Source: Streptomyces sp. NBC_01460 (lineage in GTDB: Bacteria > Actinomycetota > Actinomycetes > Streptomycetales > Streptomycetaceae). Taken from it: a stretch of 64,000 nt of DNA. The position numbers and the translations under genes were made by a program. This document shows positions 53,968-63,558 of the stretch, piece after piece; position 1 is the first letter of the stretch; every line of letters begins with the position of its first letter. The stretch covers positions 7,998,001 to 8,062,000 of the forward strand of contig NZ_CP109473.1 in assembly GCF_036227405.1 (NCBI RefSeq). Direction: 5' to 3'. The notes beneath the pieces were generated by a model, which made no database searches, was not told the origin of the DNA, and saw nothing but the letters and a program-made list of their open reading frames with translations.

Positions 53968-54543
53968 ATGAATGCGGCCATGACCAGCGAAGGGGCCACC
54001 AAACCCGCCATCCTCGACGCCGGAGAGCTGACGTCCGACCCGGAGTCGGAGGTCCGGTTCGCGGAGTCGGCCCACCGGATCCTCGCGGACCTGGTCGGCG
54101 GAGGTGCCGCGCTGGGCTGGGTCGAACCACCGTCGCGGGACGAGGTGGCGGAACTGCTCGGACACGTCCTCTCCGCGGTGCGGGCCGGGGACGCGGCGCT
54201 GCGTGCCGCCCATCTCGACGGCCGGCTGGTCGGGTTGGGTTACTGGCTGCGCCACGACCGGCCGACCCAGCGGCCGCACGCCGATCTGGAGAAGATCGCG
54301 GTGGACGCTGCTGCCCACGGCTGTGGCATCGGCCGGGCGCTGGCCGGTGCCCTGATCGCTGACGCCCGGGAGGCGGGGATCGAGGTACTCACCCTGGACG
54401 CCCGCGGTGACAACACCAACGCCCTGCACCTCTACCGGTCGTTGGGGTTCACCGAGTACGGACGTCTGCCCGACTTCGTCGCGGTCGGCGAACGCCGCTA
54501 CGACAAGGTGCTCTGCATGCTGGACCTCCGTCGGCGCGGCTGA
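53968..54543 (+). CDS. GNAT-family N-acetyltransferase
   Basis: A 191-residue protein. The acetyl-CoA pyrophosphate loop is in AAHGCGIGRALAGALI (about 112-127), with the later NTNALHLYRSLGF motif. There is no ribosome-binding site before ATG 53968, and a TACTAGGCT sequence ends about 9 bases before it, so it may be translated from a leaderless mRNA (ATG 53980 is an alternative). The acceptor substrate is unknown. Confidence 0.88.
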   Translation: MNAAMTSEGATKPAILDAGELTSDPESEVRFAESAHRILADLVGGGAALGWVEPPSRDEVAELLGHVLSAVRAGDAALRAAHLDGRLVGLGYWLRHDRPTQRPHADLEKIAVDAAAHGCGIGRALAGALIADAREAGIEVLTLDARGDNTNALHLYRSLGFTEYGRLPDFVAVGERRYDKVLCMLDLRRRG

Positions 54544-54695
54544 TCAGTTCCCCGCACGATGACCGGCCGCCCGAGTGCGTGCGTGCGGGAGGCCCCGGAC
54601 CCGGCTGCGGCGGACCGCGAGCACGCCGCGCGCGCCCTGAGACGGGCCGGGGCCGGCCCGGCCCGCGGACAGGCGTCCGGCCCCGGGTCCGGCGA

Positions 54696-57026
54696 TCAGG
54701 CGTTCTCGGATGCCAGGCCCGCGCGGATCTCGCGGGCCGCGGCGACGAGATTCTCCAGAGACGTCCGGGTCTCGGGCCAGCCGCGGGTCTTCAGGCCGCA
54801 GTCGGGGTTGACCCACAGCCGCTCGGCGGGGATGGCCTCGAGTCCCGTGCGGAGGAGGGCTACCGCCTCTTCGGTGCTCGGGACGCGGGGGGAGTGGATG
54901 TCGTAGACGCCGGGACCTGCCTCGCGCGGGTAGCCGTGCTCGGCCAGCTCGTGGGCGACCTGCATGTGGGAGCGGGCGGCCTCCAGGCTGATGACGTCGG
55001 CGTCGAGGTCGTCGATGGCCTGGACGATGTCGCCGAACTCCGCGTAGCACATGTGGGTGTGGATCTGTGTGTCCGGCCGCACGCCGCCGGTGGTGAGCCG
55101 GAAGGATTCGGTGGCCCAGTCGAGGTAGGCGGCGTGGTCGGCGGTACGCAGCGGCAGGGTCTCGCGCAGGGCCGGTTCGTCGACCTGGATGACCGACGTG
55201 CCCGCGGCCTCGAGGTCGGCCACCTCGTCACGCAGGGCGAGGGCGACCTGGCGGGCCGTGTCGCCGAGCGGCTGGTCGTCGCGGACGAACGACCAGGCGA
55301 GCATGGTGACCGGCCCGGTGAGCATGCCCTTGACGGGCCGTTCGGTCAGTGACTGCGCGTACGTCGTCCAGCGCACCGTCATCGGCTCGGGGCGTGAGAT
55401 GTCGCCCGCGAGCACGGGCGGGCGGACGTAGCGGGTGCCGTAGGACTGGACCCAGCCGTGCTGCGTGGCCAGGTAGCCGGTGAGCCGTTCCGCGAAGTAC
55501 TGGACCATGTCGTTGCGTTCGGGCTCGCCGTGCACCAGGACGTCGAGGCCGGCCTTCTCCTGGAAGGAGACGACCTCGCGGATCTCGTCCTTGATCCGCT
55601 CCTCGTACTCTGCGTCGTCGATCCGTCCGGCCCGCAGGTCGGCCCGTGCGGTTCGCAGCTCGGTGGTCTGCGGGAACGACCCGATCGTGGTCGTCGGCAG
55701 CAGTGGGAGCCCGAGGTGCGCGCGCTGGGCGGCGGTCCGCTCCGGGTAGGGCTGCGAGCGTCGGCCGTCCGCGTCGGTGATCGCAGCCGTGCGGGCGCGT
55801 ACGGCGGAGTCCCTGGTCAGCGCGGATCCTGAACGGGACTCCAGATCGGCCCTGTTGGCGGCGAGCTCGGCCGTGATGGCGTCGGTGCCGTCGGCCAGCC
55901 CGCGGGCCAGGACCGCGATCTCCGCGGTCTTCTGCTGGGCGAAGGCGAGCCAGCGGGCGATCTGCGGATCGATGTCCTCTTCGGCGGCGGCGTCCAGCGG
56001 GACGTGCAGCAGCGAGCAGGACGCGGCGACGTCGACACGCTCGGCGAGCCCCAGGAGGGTGCCGAGCGTGGCGAGGGACTTCTCGTAGTCGTTGATCCAG
56101 ATGTTGCGGCCGTTCACGACACCTGCCACCAGGCGCTTCCCGGGGAGGCCCCCGGCGGCGGCGAGGTCCTCGAGGTTTCCGGCGGCGGACTCGGTGAAGT
56201 CGAGGGCGAGGCCCTCGACGGGGGACTTGGCCAGCACCGGAAGCGCGTCGCCGAGGCGGTCGAAGTACGAGGCGATCAGCAGCTGTGGCCGGTCGGTGCG
56301 CCCGCCGAGCTCGCGGTAGGCGCGGGCGACGGCGTCGAGCTCGGCAGGCGTACGGTCCTGGACGAGGGCGGGCTCGTCGAGCTGCACCCACTCGGCGCCG
56401 GCCGCGCGGAGATCGGCGAGGATCTCGGCGTAGACGGGAAGGAGCCGGTCCAGCAGGGTCAGCGGTTCGAACTCGGCGGCCACACCGGGAGCGGGTTTGG
56501 CGAGCAGCAGGTAGGTGACCGGGCCGACGAGGACCGGGCGGGGTGTGTGGCCGAGGGAGAAGGCCTCCTTGAACTCGGCCACCTGCTTGGTCGAGTCGGG
56601 AGTGAAGGCGGTGTCCGGGCCGAGCTCGGGGACCAGGTAGTGGTAGTTCGTGTCGAACCACTTCGTCATCTCGAGGGGTGCGATGTCCTGGTTGCCCCGG
56701 GCCATCGCGAAGTAGCCGTCGAGTGCATCGGCCACGACGGCGGCACGGTGGCGCTCGGGGACGGCCCCGACCATGACACTGGTGTCCAGGACATGGTCGT
56801 AGTACGAGAAATCACCGGACGGCACCTCATGGAGCCCGGCGTCGGCCAGCCGCCGCCAGTTCGACCGGCGGAGGTCCGCTGCGGTCCCGTCGAGGGCTTC
56901 GGCGGTGACGCGGCCCTTCCAGTAGCCCTCGACGGCCTTCTTCAGTTCACGGTCGGGTCCCTGGCGGGGGTAGCCGTACACGGTGGCTCGCGCTGCCGCG
57001 GCTGTGGGCTTCGGTGTCGGTGTCAT
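54696..57026 (-). CDS. metE: Cobalamin-independent methionine synthase (MetE)
   Basis: A 776-residue protein, the normal length. It transfers a methyl group from 5-methyltetrahydropteroyl-triglutamate to homocysteine to make methionine. The C-terminal catalytic domain carries the zinc ligands: His and Cys in [12 protein letters not shown], and Cys in [12 protein letters not shown]. The substrate-contact motif [13 protein letters not shown] and [11 protein letters not shown] are also clear. A B12 riboswitch upstream represses it when cobalamin is available, since the B12-dependent MetH can then take over. Confidence 0.97.
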   Translation of the reverse strand: MTPTPKPTAAAARATVYGYPRQGPDRELKKAVEGYWKGRVTAEALDGTAADLRRSNWRRLADAGLHEVPSGDFSYYDHVLDTSVMVGAVPERHRAAVVADALDGYFAMARGNQDIAPLEMTKWFDTNYHYLVPELGPDTAFTPDSTKQVAEFKEAFSLGHTPRPVLVGPVTYLLLAKPAPGVAAEFEPLTLLDRLLPVYAEILADLRAAGAEWVQLDEPALVQDRTPAELDAVARAYRELGGRTDRPQLLIASYFDRLGDALPVLAKSPVEGLALDFTESAAGNLEDLAAAGGLPGKRLVAGVVNGRNIWINDYEKSLATLGTLLGLAERVDVAASCSLLHVPLDAAAEEDIDPQIARWLAFAQQKTAEIAVLARGLADGTDAITAELAANRADLESRSGSALTRDSAVRARTAAITDADGRRSQPYPERTAAQRAHLGLPLLPTTTIGSFPQTTELRTARADLRAGRIDDAEYEERIKDEIREVVSFQEKAGLDVLVHGEPERNDMVQYFAERLTGYLATQHGWVQSYGTRYVRPPVLAGDISRPEPMTVRWTTYAQSLTERPVKGMLTGPVTMLAWSFVRDDQPLGDTARQVALALRDEVADLEAAGTSVIQVDEPALRETLPLRTADHAAYLDWATESFRLTTGGVRPDTQIHTHMCYAEFGDIVQAIDDLDADVISLEAARSHMQVAHELAEHGYPREAGPGVYDIHSPRVPSTEEAVALLRTGLEAIPAERLWVNPDCGLKTRGWPETRTSLENLVAAAREIRAGLASENA

Positions 57027-57195
57027 GGAACTCTCCTTCGCGAAGATGTGTCCTGGACATCCCGGAGACGGGACGCGGACGCGAAGGGGCGACGATCGGA
57101 CGGATCACGCCGGGGATGCACCGTGCGTGCCGCTCGATATCTGCGCCGACCCGCCCACGAGGTCACCGGGATCTCCGCACGCGATCGGTCGCGTG

Positions 57196-57390
57196 CGGGC
57201 AGCGGGCAGGTCTTCGGACTCGTGGGCACGGTCACCTCGGGAGAGGCGTCCTCCTACTGGCCGTCGCTTCCCAGACCCGTCCGGGTCCAGTGCGTATGAC
57301 GGCGTTCGTTCCCACTCACCGCTGCGGGGCAGTCCCGGATTCCCACCGGGTTCCCTCTTACGACGCATCCCGTCTGGGTGACGGGGCGAA
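57196..57390 (-). promoter_or_regulatory. Cobalamin riboswitch controlling metE
   Basis: On the minus strand the aptamer core includes GGAATCCGGGACTGCCCCGC and, toward the gene, the B12-box segment AGTCCGAAGACCTGCC (about 57205-57220). The flanking helices end near 57390. It lies 170 bases before metE in the same orientation. AdoCbl binding should lower metE expression. Confidence 0.9.
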
Positions 57391-57639
57391 CCAGCTGCAC
57401 CGGACACCCTACGGGGGCGGGCGGAGTCCGCAAACCCGCTCACCGTCCGGGACATGGCCGGAACGCGTCCTCCGACCGGCATCCTGGGGGTCGTGAACGG
57501 CCCCGCACGTCTGTGCACCAGGCGGGTCGCGAGCGGGGGGCCGCGTGGCGGCGTCGCGGATACCGGCTGCTGTTCGAGGCCGTACTCCGCCGGCCGCTCA
57601 CCCGGGCTGACGGAGTCTCGGTACGGCCCCTGCGTACTC
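57391..57639. other. Gap between metE leader and isochorismatase-like gene
   Basis: No supported gene. It holds the metE promoter and the short tail of the isochorismatase-like gene. Confidence 0.45.
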
Positions 57640-58254
57640 TCAGAGGCCGGCGATGACCTCGGCCGACGTCATGGGCAGGGAGAACATCGGGTAGTCGTAC
57701 GTGATCGCGTTCTCGTGCTCCTCCTGGGAGGTGGCGGCGACACAGTCCGGCAGTGTGATGACCCGGTAGCCGTTCTCGTACCCGGTGCGCATCGTCGACT
57801 CGACGCAGCAGTTGGTGAGGAAGCCGCCGAGGATGATCGTGTCGATCCCCTTGTTCCGCAGGATGAAGTCGAGGTTCGTGCTCGCGAAGGTGTCGAGGCC
57901 GCGCTTCCCCTCGATCACGATGTCGCCCTGGGCCGGCGCGAGGTCGTCCACGATCGCGGCGCCCCAGGTGCCCTTGACGAAGGCCGAGCCCTCGACGACC
58001 CCCTTGAGGATGCCGTACGGGTGCCGGGACAACTCGCCGTAGCCGGGGGCGAAGGTGATGGGCGCGTGCATGACGGTGACGCCCGCGGCGCGGGCGGCGG
58101 CGGCGAGGGCCACGGTGTTCGTGAGCATGGAGGTCTTCTCCATCACTCCCGCCACAGCCCCGTTGAGCGCCCCGCCCTCGCTGGTGAAGTCGTTCTGGTA
58201 CTCGATCAGGATGAGTGCGGTCTTCGCCGGATCAAGGTGGAAGGTCTCGGACAT
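57640..58254 (-). CDS. Isochorismatase-like cysteine hydrolase
   Basis: A 204-residue protein. The catalytic triad of the family is visible: Asp in LIEYQNDF, Lys in IEGKRGLDTF and the nucleophile Cys in GGFLTNCCVESTMR, with the cis-peptide before it. Members hydrolyse isochorismate, nicotinamide or N-carbamoyl compounds; which one is not clear. It is 174 bases downstream of corA on the same strand, but probably independent. Confidence 0.9.
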   Translation of the reverse strand: MSETFHLDPAKTALILIEYQNDFTSEGGALNGAVAGVMEKTSMLTNTVALAAAARAAGVTVMHAPITFAPGYGELSRHPYGILKGVVEGSAFVKGTWGAAIVDDLAPAQGDIVIEGKRGLDTFASTNLDFILRNKGIDTIILGGFLTNCCVESTMRTGYENGYRVITLPDCVAATSQEEHENAITYDYPMFSLPMTSAEVIAGL

Positions 58255-58428
58255 GACGGCTCCTTAGCGATGTCGGTCACACCGGTGGCAGGGATATCTT
58301 GCCCGACAAGGGGAGCAACCGGACGGTGATGACCAGGATCGGCGGCTCCCCGTCGTGGACCGGCCGCCGCCGACCGACCGGTCCCGGCGGACGGCTGACC
58401 GTCGAGCCGGGCCGCGTGGCGGGAAGGA

Positions 58429-59517
58429 TCAGAGCCAGCCGTTGCGGCGGAAACCCCTGTGCACGGTGAAACAGGCGACGGCGATGACCCCGAGGGCCAG
58501 GGGATAGCCGTAGGTCCAGCCGAGCTCGGGCATGTGCTCGAAGTTCATCCCGTAGACCCCGCACACCATGGTCGGCACGGCGATGATCGCGGCCCATGCC
58601 GTGATCTTGCGCATGTCCTCGTTCTGAGCGACGGTCACCTGGGCGAGATGGGCCTGGAGGATCGAGTCGAGAAGTGTGTCGAACGACGTGATCTGGTCCC
58701 GGGCATGGGTCAGGTGGTCGGCCACGTCCCGGAAGTAGGCACGGAGGTCGGGCCCGACAGCGGGCATGGGCTGGGTGGCGAGCTGGTGCAGGGGCCGGTC
58801 CAACGGCGCCGCCGCGCGCTTCAGTTCCAGCAGCTCCCGCTTGAGCTGGTAGATCCACCCGGCGTCGCCCCGGCCGCTGCTGCCGCTGAAGACGGCGGTC
58901 TCCACGGCGTCGATGTCGTTCTGCACCGCGTCGGCGACGGCCAGGTACTCGTCGACCACATGGTCGGCTATCGCGTGCAGGACCATGGCCGGCCCCTGGG
59001 CCAGCCGCGCCGGCATGTCCTCGAGGGCCTCCCGCAACGGGCCCAGGGAGCCGTGCCGGCCGTGCCGGACGGTGATGACGAAGTCGGTACCGACGAACGC
59101 CATGACCTGGCCGGTGTCGACCACCTCGCTGGTGGCCGTCAGCTCCGCGTGCTCGACGTAGCAGACCGTCTTGAAGACGGCGAACAGGATGTCGTCGTAC
59201 CGCTCCACCTTGGGCCGCTGATGGGCGTGCACGGCGTCCTCGATCGCGAGCGGGTGGAGACCGAACAGCTCGGCGAGATCGGTGAACTCGTCCGGTTGCG
59301 GCTCGTGCAGCCCGATCCAGACGAATCCTTCTCCGGACCTGCGGACCCGCCGCAGCGCCTCTGCGGCGTCGGCGGTCCCGTCCTGTCGTGCACCCTCGCG
59401 GTAGACCACGCAGTTCACCACCGAGCTGCCCAGGGGCGAGCGTGCCGGGTGGCTGAGATCCACGGCACGCCGGTAGCCGCGGCGGACCGCTCGTCGGATG
59501 GTGCTGAACGTGGACAC
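58429..59517 (-). CDS. corA: CorA-type divalent cation (Mg2+/Co2+) transporter
   Basis: A 362-residue protein; the GTG at 59517 has AAGGAG 5 bases upstream, and a 20-codon longer frame lacks one. It has a large cytoplasmic N-terminal domain and long helices (about 150-300), then two C-terminal membrane helices (about 302-322 and 335-352) with the selectivity-filter motif YGMNFEHMPEL between them. The protein is a pentameric channel for Mg2+ or Co2+. Confidence 0.94.
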   Translation of the reverse strand: MSTFSTIRRAVRRGYRRAVDLSHPARSPLGSSVVNCVVYREGARQDGTADAAEALRRVRRSGEGFVWIGLHEPQPDEFTDLAELFGLHPLAIEDAVHAHQRPKVERYDDILFAVFKTVCYVEHAELTATSEVVDTGQVMAFVGTDFVITVRHGRHGSLGPLREALEDMPARLAQGPAMVLHAIADHVVDEYLAVADAVQNDIDAVETAVFSGSSGRGDAGWIYQLKRELLELKRAAAPLDRPLHQLATQPMPAVGPDLRAYFRDVADHLTHARDQITSFDTLLDSILQAHLAQVTVAQNEDMRKITAWAAIIAVPTMVCGVYGMNFEHMPELGWTYGYPLALGVIAVACFTVHRGFRRNGWL

Positions 59518-59754
59518 GGTGGCTCCTTCGGGCGGATCAGCAGCCAGTGTGCCATCCCCGGGCCAGGCCATGACCATGGGTGATCGCGCGCGGTCTCATC
59601 CCTGAGAAGTCCTGCGCGGCCAGGCGGAGAGGCCCTCCGAGCGGACCGGTCCGTCCGATCCACCGGGCGGCTCGTGCCCCCGCCCACGTGCCGAAGGCAT
59701 GCGCGCGGGGAGGGGCGGCGTGGCCGGGCGGCAAGGATCGGTGGGTGGGGCAGC

Positions 59755-60171
59755 ATGACCCGGATGGGACCCCCACCGAAGCCGAGCCCGAGCCCGAAGC
59801 CGAGCCCGAAGCCGAAGCGGAAGCAGGAGCCGAAGCCGAAGTCTGAGCCCGAGCGGACGCCCGACGGCCGGTACCTCGTGGTGGGCGGACGCAGATGGCG
59901 CGCGACGGATCCTGAGATTCCCGAGGACGTCGCCGCCCGCCTGCGCCGTCACCTCATGGCGGCCCGGCGCGCGGTGGCGGCCTCGCACCGGAACGAGGAC
60001 CCGGAGGCCGAGAGGGTGGCCCGAAGCCGTGTGCAGACGGCGAAGGTGGCGCTCGGTGAACGCGGCACCCCGTGGTGGGAACAGTCCGTCGGCGAGCGTC
60101 GCCGGCGCTGGGAGGACGGCGCCACCGCACTCGACGCCGACCCGCCGGACGCGGGCCGGACCGATCCGTAG
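59755..60171 (+). CDS. Basic hypothetical protein with Pro/Lys repeats
   Basis: A 138-residue protein; the ATG at 59755 has only a weak G-rich site. A repetitive N-terminus rich in PKPS and PKPK units (about 5-32) is followed by YLVVGGRRWRATDPEIPEDV and a helical C-terminal region (about 60-120; HLMAARRAVAASHRNEDPEA). The second half resembles a conserved streptomycete family. The repeats are encoded by degenerate 6- to 12-bp units and could vary in length by slippage. The function is unknown. Confidence 0.75.
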   Translation: MTRMGPPPKPSPSPKPSPKPKRKQEPKPKSEPERTPDGRYLVVGGRRWRATDPEIPEDVAARLRRHLMAARRAVAASHRNEDPEAERVARSRVQTAKVALGERGTPWWEQSVGERRRRWEDGATALDADPPDAGRTDP

Positions 60172-60386
60172 ACAGGCCGTCCGGGGCACGGTGCGTGGTG
60201 CCGCGCCCGGCGTACGTCGTCCCTCCGGAGACCCCCGTAGCCCCCGGAGACCCCCCGGAGACCGGGGACCCTGGGCGAGCCGGGCACGTTAGTCCAACAG
60301 CCTCTCCTCCTTTGTCCATGGGCGCGTTCATCCCGCGCGGCGCATCTTGGCGAGCACAGATGCCGTCAAGCGTCAGGAGAGCGCGC

Positions 60387-63300
60387 ATGCACGCACAGGA
60401 CCCCGGGCCGAGCCGCAGGACCGTGGTGGCGGCCACCGCACTGGCAGGGGCGGGACTGGCTCTCACGGGACCCGGCGCCGCACTCGCGGCGCAGCGGGAG
60501 ACGGCGCGGCGGGAAACGGTGCTGCGCTCCCGCGAGTTGGAGGTTCGCGTCGATCCGGACTTCCCGCGCATCGTCTCGTACGCCGACCGTGCCGACGGCG
60601 CCGTACTCCACGGTCAGGAGGATCCGGTCGCCTCGGTGGTGATCGACGGGACCGCCCGGACCCCCAGGGTGACCTCGCGCGCCGGCCGGGACCGGGCGTC
60701 GTACACCCTCACCTTCGACGGCGGCACGGAGATCCGGGTCGAGATCGGTGTCACCGGCCGCCGGGTCGACTGGTGCGTCACCCGCATCGCCGACACACCC
60801 GCCCTGCGCGTCGGCACACTTCAGTTCCCGTCCCTGGCGTTCCTGTCGGTACGCAGCGATCAGCCGGGCGCCGCCCTCCTTGCCGCGCGGATCCAGCTCG
60901 ACAAGGCCACGAGCGGCGACACCCTGGTCGAGCTCACCTCCGACACCGTGCCCGACGCCTCGCCGACGGGTTGTGCGTACGCCGTCGTCGCCCACGACCG
61001 GCTCGGCGGCGCCCTGGAGACCAACACGACGTACGACAAGCCCGACAGTGTGCCCGGCGCCACCTGGGAGAACGGGCGTCTCTGGCGGCAGACCCTCGGG
61101 AGGGACGGCTACGTCAAGGCGCAGCTCACCTGTGGGCAGTGGACGCACCGTGCCGCGACCGCGCCCCTGGACGCCACCGAGCCGCTCCCGTACGCCACCG
61201 TGATCATCACCGGTGACCGCAACGGCGACGGTGTGGTGGACTGGCAGGACGCCGCCATCGCCTTCCGCGACATCATGGTCGACCCGCTGGGCGCCGACGA
61301 ACAGCACCTGCGCGTCGTCCCGCACATCCCCTTCAACTTCGCGAGCCAGGCCACCAACCCGTTCCTCGCGACGCTCGACAACGTCAAGCGGATCTCCCTG
61401 GCGACGGACGGCCTGCGCCAGTACACGCTCCTCAAGGGATACCAGTCGGAGGGCCACGACTCCGCCCACCCCGACTACGCGGGCAACCACAACGAGCGCG
61501 CGGGTGGTCTCGAGGACCTCAACACGCTCGTACGCGAGGGGCGCGGGTGGGGAAGCGACTTCGGTGTCCACGTGAACGCCACCGAGTCGTACCCCGTCGC
61601 GAACGCGTTCTCCGAGACGCTCGTCGACAAGAACGACGAACAGTGGGACTGGCTCGACCAGAGCTACCGCATCGACCAGCGTCGGGATCTCGTGTCCGGC
61701 GACATCGTCACGCGCTTCCAGGACCTCAGGGACGAGACGGACCCGGCGCTGAACATGCTGTACATCGATGTCTTCCGCGAGTCCGGCTGGACCTCGGACC
61801 GGCTCCAGCGGGCACTGCGGGAGCAGGGCTGGCAGGTCACCACCGAGTGGGGCCACGGCCTCGAACGCTCCTCTCTCTGGTCCCACTGGGCGACCGAGAC
61901 CGACTACGGCGGCGACACGTCCCGGGGCATCAACTCGCGGCTGATCCGCTTCATCCGCAACCACCAGAAGGACGTCTTCGCCGACAAGTGGCCGACACTC
62001 CTCGGTATCCCGCGCACCGGCAACTTCGAGGGCTGGGTCAACAAGACCGACTGGAACACCTTCTACCAGCAGATCTGGACCGACAGCCTGCCCGCCAAGT
62101 ACCTCCAGGCGTATCCCGTCAGAACCTGGGGCGCCCACGAGATCACGTTCTCCGGTCCGACGAAGACGTCCGTGGACGACGTCGACGGCACCCGACGCAT
62201 CACCACGGACGGCCGGGTCGTGTACGAGGAGGGACGCTATCTGCTGCCTTGGGAGCCACGGGAGGCCACCGACCCGGACCGGCTCTACCACTACAACCCG
62301 GCAGGGGGCAGCAGCACCTGGCGGGTGCCGCGCGGCTGGGCCGGCCGGGCGGCACTCGCCCTGTACCGGCTCACCGACCAGGGACGGGTGTACGTCCGTG
62401 AGGTACCCGTCCGCTCCGGCCGCGTCACCATCGAGGCCGAGGCGAAGCAACCGTACGTCGTCCACCGCACCCGTGTGGCGAACCCGGACCCGGAGTGGGG
62501 ACAGGGGACACCGCTCCACGACCCGGGCTTCCACTCCGGTTCCCTGGCCGGCTGGAACGTCAGCGGCCCGGCGTCGGTCGAGCTGAGCGCCCTCGGTGAC
62601 TACGAGTTGGTCGTCGGCGCCGGACCCGCGGTGGCGGTCGGGCAGCGAGCGGCCCGCCTGGCACCAGGCACCTATGCCGCATCCGTACAGGTGGAGGTGG
62701 GCAGGAACGCGGGGGAGCGGCGACGGGCCGCTCTCACCGTGCGCACCGCCGACGGAACCACCACCGAGAACTGGACCGACTCCTCGACCGCCGTCAACTT
62801 CGTCGCGGCGGACCGCAAGCACGGCACCCGCTTCCAGCGGATGTTCACGTACTTCACCGTGCCGGACGGCGGAGGCGCCGTGGACCTCACCCTGCGCGCC
62901 GGGGAAGGGGACGCCAGGGTCCGCTTCGACAACGTACGGATCGTCGCCGCGCAGCGCACCACCAAGGCCGGAGCCGTCGCCTTCGAGGACTTCGAGCACG
63001 TGCCGCAGGGCTGGGGAGCCTTCGTGAAGGGGGACGCGGGCGGCTCGACGGACCCGCGCACCCACATCGCGCAACGGCACGCCCCGTTCACCGGGCGCGG
63101 CTGGAACGGCAAGGCGATCGACGACGTCGTCGACGGAACCCAGTCGCTCAAATCGCGCGGGGAGAACAGCGGCCTGGTCCACCGCACCGTGCAGCACACC
63201 GTCCGCTTCGAGGCGGGCAAGCGCTACCGGGTCACCTTCCGGTACGAGAACGAGAAGGCCGGGGAGTACGCGTGGATCACCGCGGTCGACGCGCCCGCCA

Positions 63301-63467
63301 CGCGCGAACTCGACCGCAGAGACCTCCCCGTCGCGACCTCACCGGCCGTGCTGACCTACGAGTTCACCGCGCCGTCCGCGGGTGAGACCTGGGTCGGCCT
63401 GCGCAAGACCGGGGACGACGGGACGGCGGAGTTCGTCCTCGACTCCTTCGAGGTCCGCGAGGTGTGA
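60387..63467 (+). CDS. Endo-alpha-N-acetylgalactosaminidase (GH101), exported
   Basis: A 1026-residue protein; the ATG at 60387 has AGGAG 7 bases upstream. The N-terminus PSRRTVVAATALAGAGLALT is a twin-arginine-like signal. The GH101 catalytic region (about 270-680) includes FGVHVNATESYPVANAFSET, MLYIDVFRESGW (likely nucleophile Asp461) and TTEWGHGLERSSLWSHWATE, with acid/base candidates Glu487 and Glu493. A C-terminal beta-sandwich part (about 710-1026) looks like two carbohydrate-binding or galactose-binding modules. The enzyme releases the Gal-beta-1,3-GalNAc core from mucin-type O-glycoproteins. A GH35 beta-galactosidase gene converges on it. Confidence 0.92.
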   Translation: MHAQDPGPSRRTVVAATALAGAGLALTGPGAALAAQRETARRETVLRSRELEVRVDPDFPRIVSYADRADGAVLHGQEDPVASVVIDGTARTPRVTSRAGRDRASYTLTFDGGTEIRVEIGVTGRRVDWCVTRIADTPALRVGTLQFPSLAFLSVRSDQPGAALLAARIQLDKATSGDTLVELTSDTVPDASPTGCAYAVVAHDRLGGALETNTTYDKPDSVPGATWENGRLWRQTLGRDGYVKAQLTCGQWTHRAATAPLDATEPLPYATVIITGDRNGDGVVDWQDAAIAFRDIMVDPLGADEQHLRVVPHIPFNFASQATNPFLATLDNVKRISLATDGLRQYTLLKGYQSEGHDSAHPDYAGNHNERAGGLEDLNTLVREGRGWGSDFGVHVNATESYPVANAFSETLVDKNDEQWDWLDQSYRIDQRRDLVSGDIVTRFQDLRDETDPALNMLYIDVFRESGWTSDRLQRALREQGWQVTTEWGHGLERSSLWSHWATETDYGGDTSRGINSRLIRFIRNHQKDVFADKWPTLLGIPRTGNFEGWVNKTDWNTFYQQIWTDSLPAKYLQAYPVRTWGAHEITFSGPTKTSVDDVDGTRRITTDGRVVYEEGRYLLPWEPREATDPDRLYHYNPAGGSSTWRVPRGWAGRAALALYRLTDQGRVYVREVPVRSGRVTIEAEAKQPYVVHRTRVANPDPEWGQGTPLHDPGFHSGSLAGWNVSGPASVELSALGDYELVVGAGPAVAVGQRAARLAPGTYAASVQVEVGRNAGERRRAALTVRTADGTTTENWTDSSTAVNFVAADRKHGTRFQRMFTYFTVPDGGGAVDLTLRAGEGDARVRFDNVRIVAAQRTTKAGAVAFEDFEHVPQGWGAFVKGDAGGSTDPRTHIAQRHAPFTGRGWNGKAIDDVVDGTQSLKSRGENSGLVHRTVQHTVRFEAGKRYRVTFRYENEKAGEYAWITAVDAPATRELDRRDLPVATSPAVLTYEFTAPSAGETWVGLRKTGDDGTAEFVLDSFEVREV

Positions 63468-63505
63468 CGGGCGGCTGAGAGGAGCCGCCGGCAAGGGGTG
63501 ACGAC

Positions 63506-63541
63506 GAGGGGGCCGGTCCTGACCGAAGGACCGGCCCCCTC
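63506..63541. terminator. Bidirectional hairpin between GH101 and GH35 genes
   Basis: 15-bp perfect arms (63506-63520 and 63527-63541) and a 6-base loop, between two convergent stops. Confidence 0.88.
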
Positions 63542-63558
63542 CTCCTCAGGACACGTCC

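Noticed and set aside
60366..63197. 943-codon minus-strand frame
   Set aside because: Antisense to the GH101 gene; composition typical of shadows.
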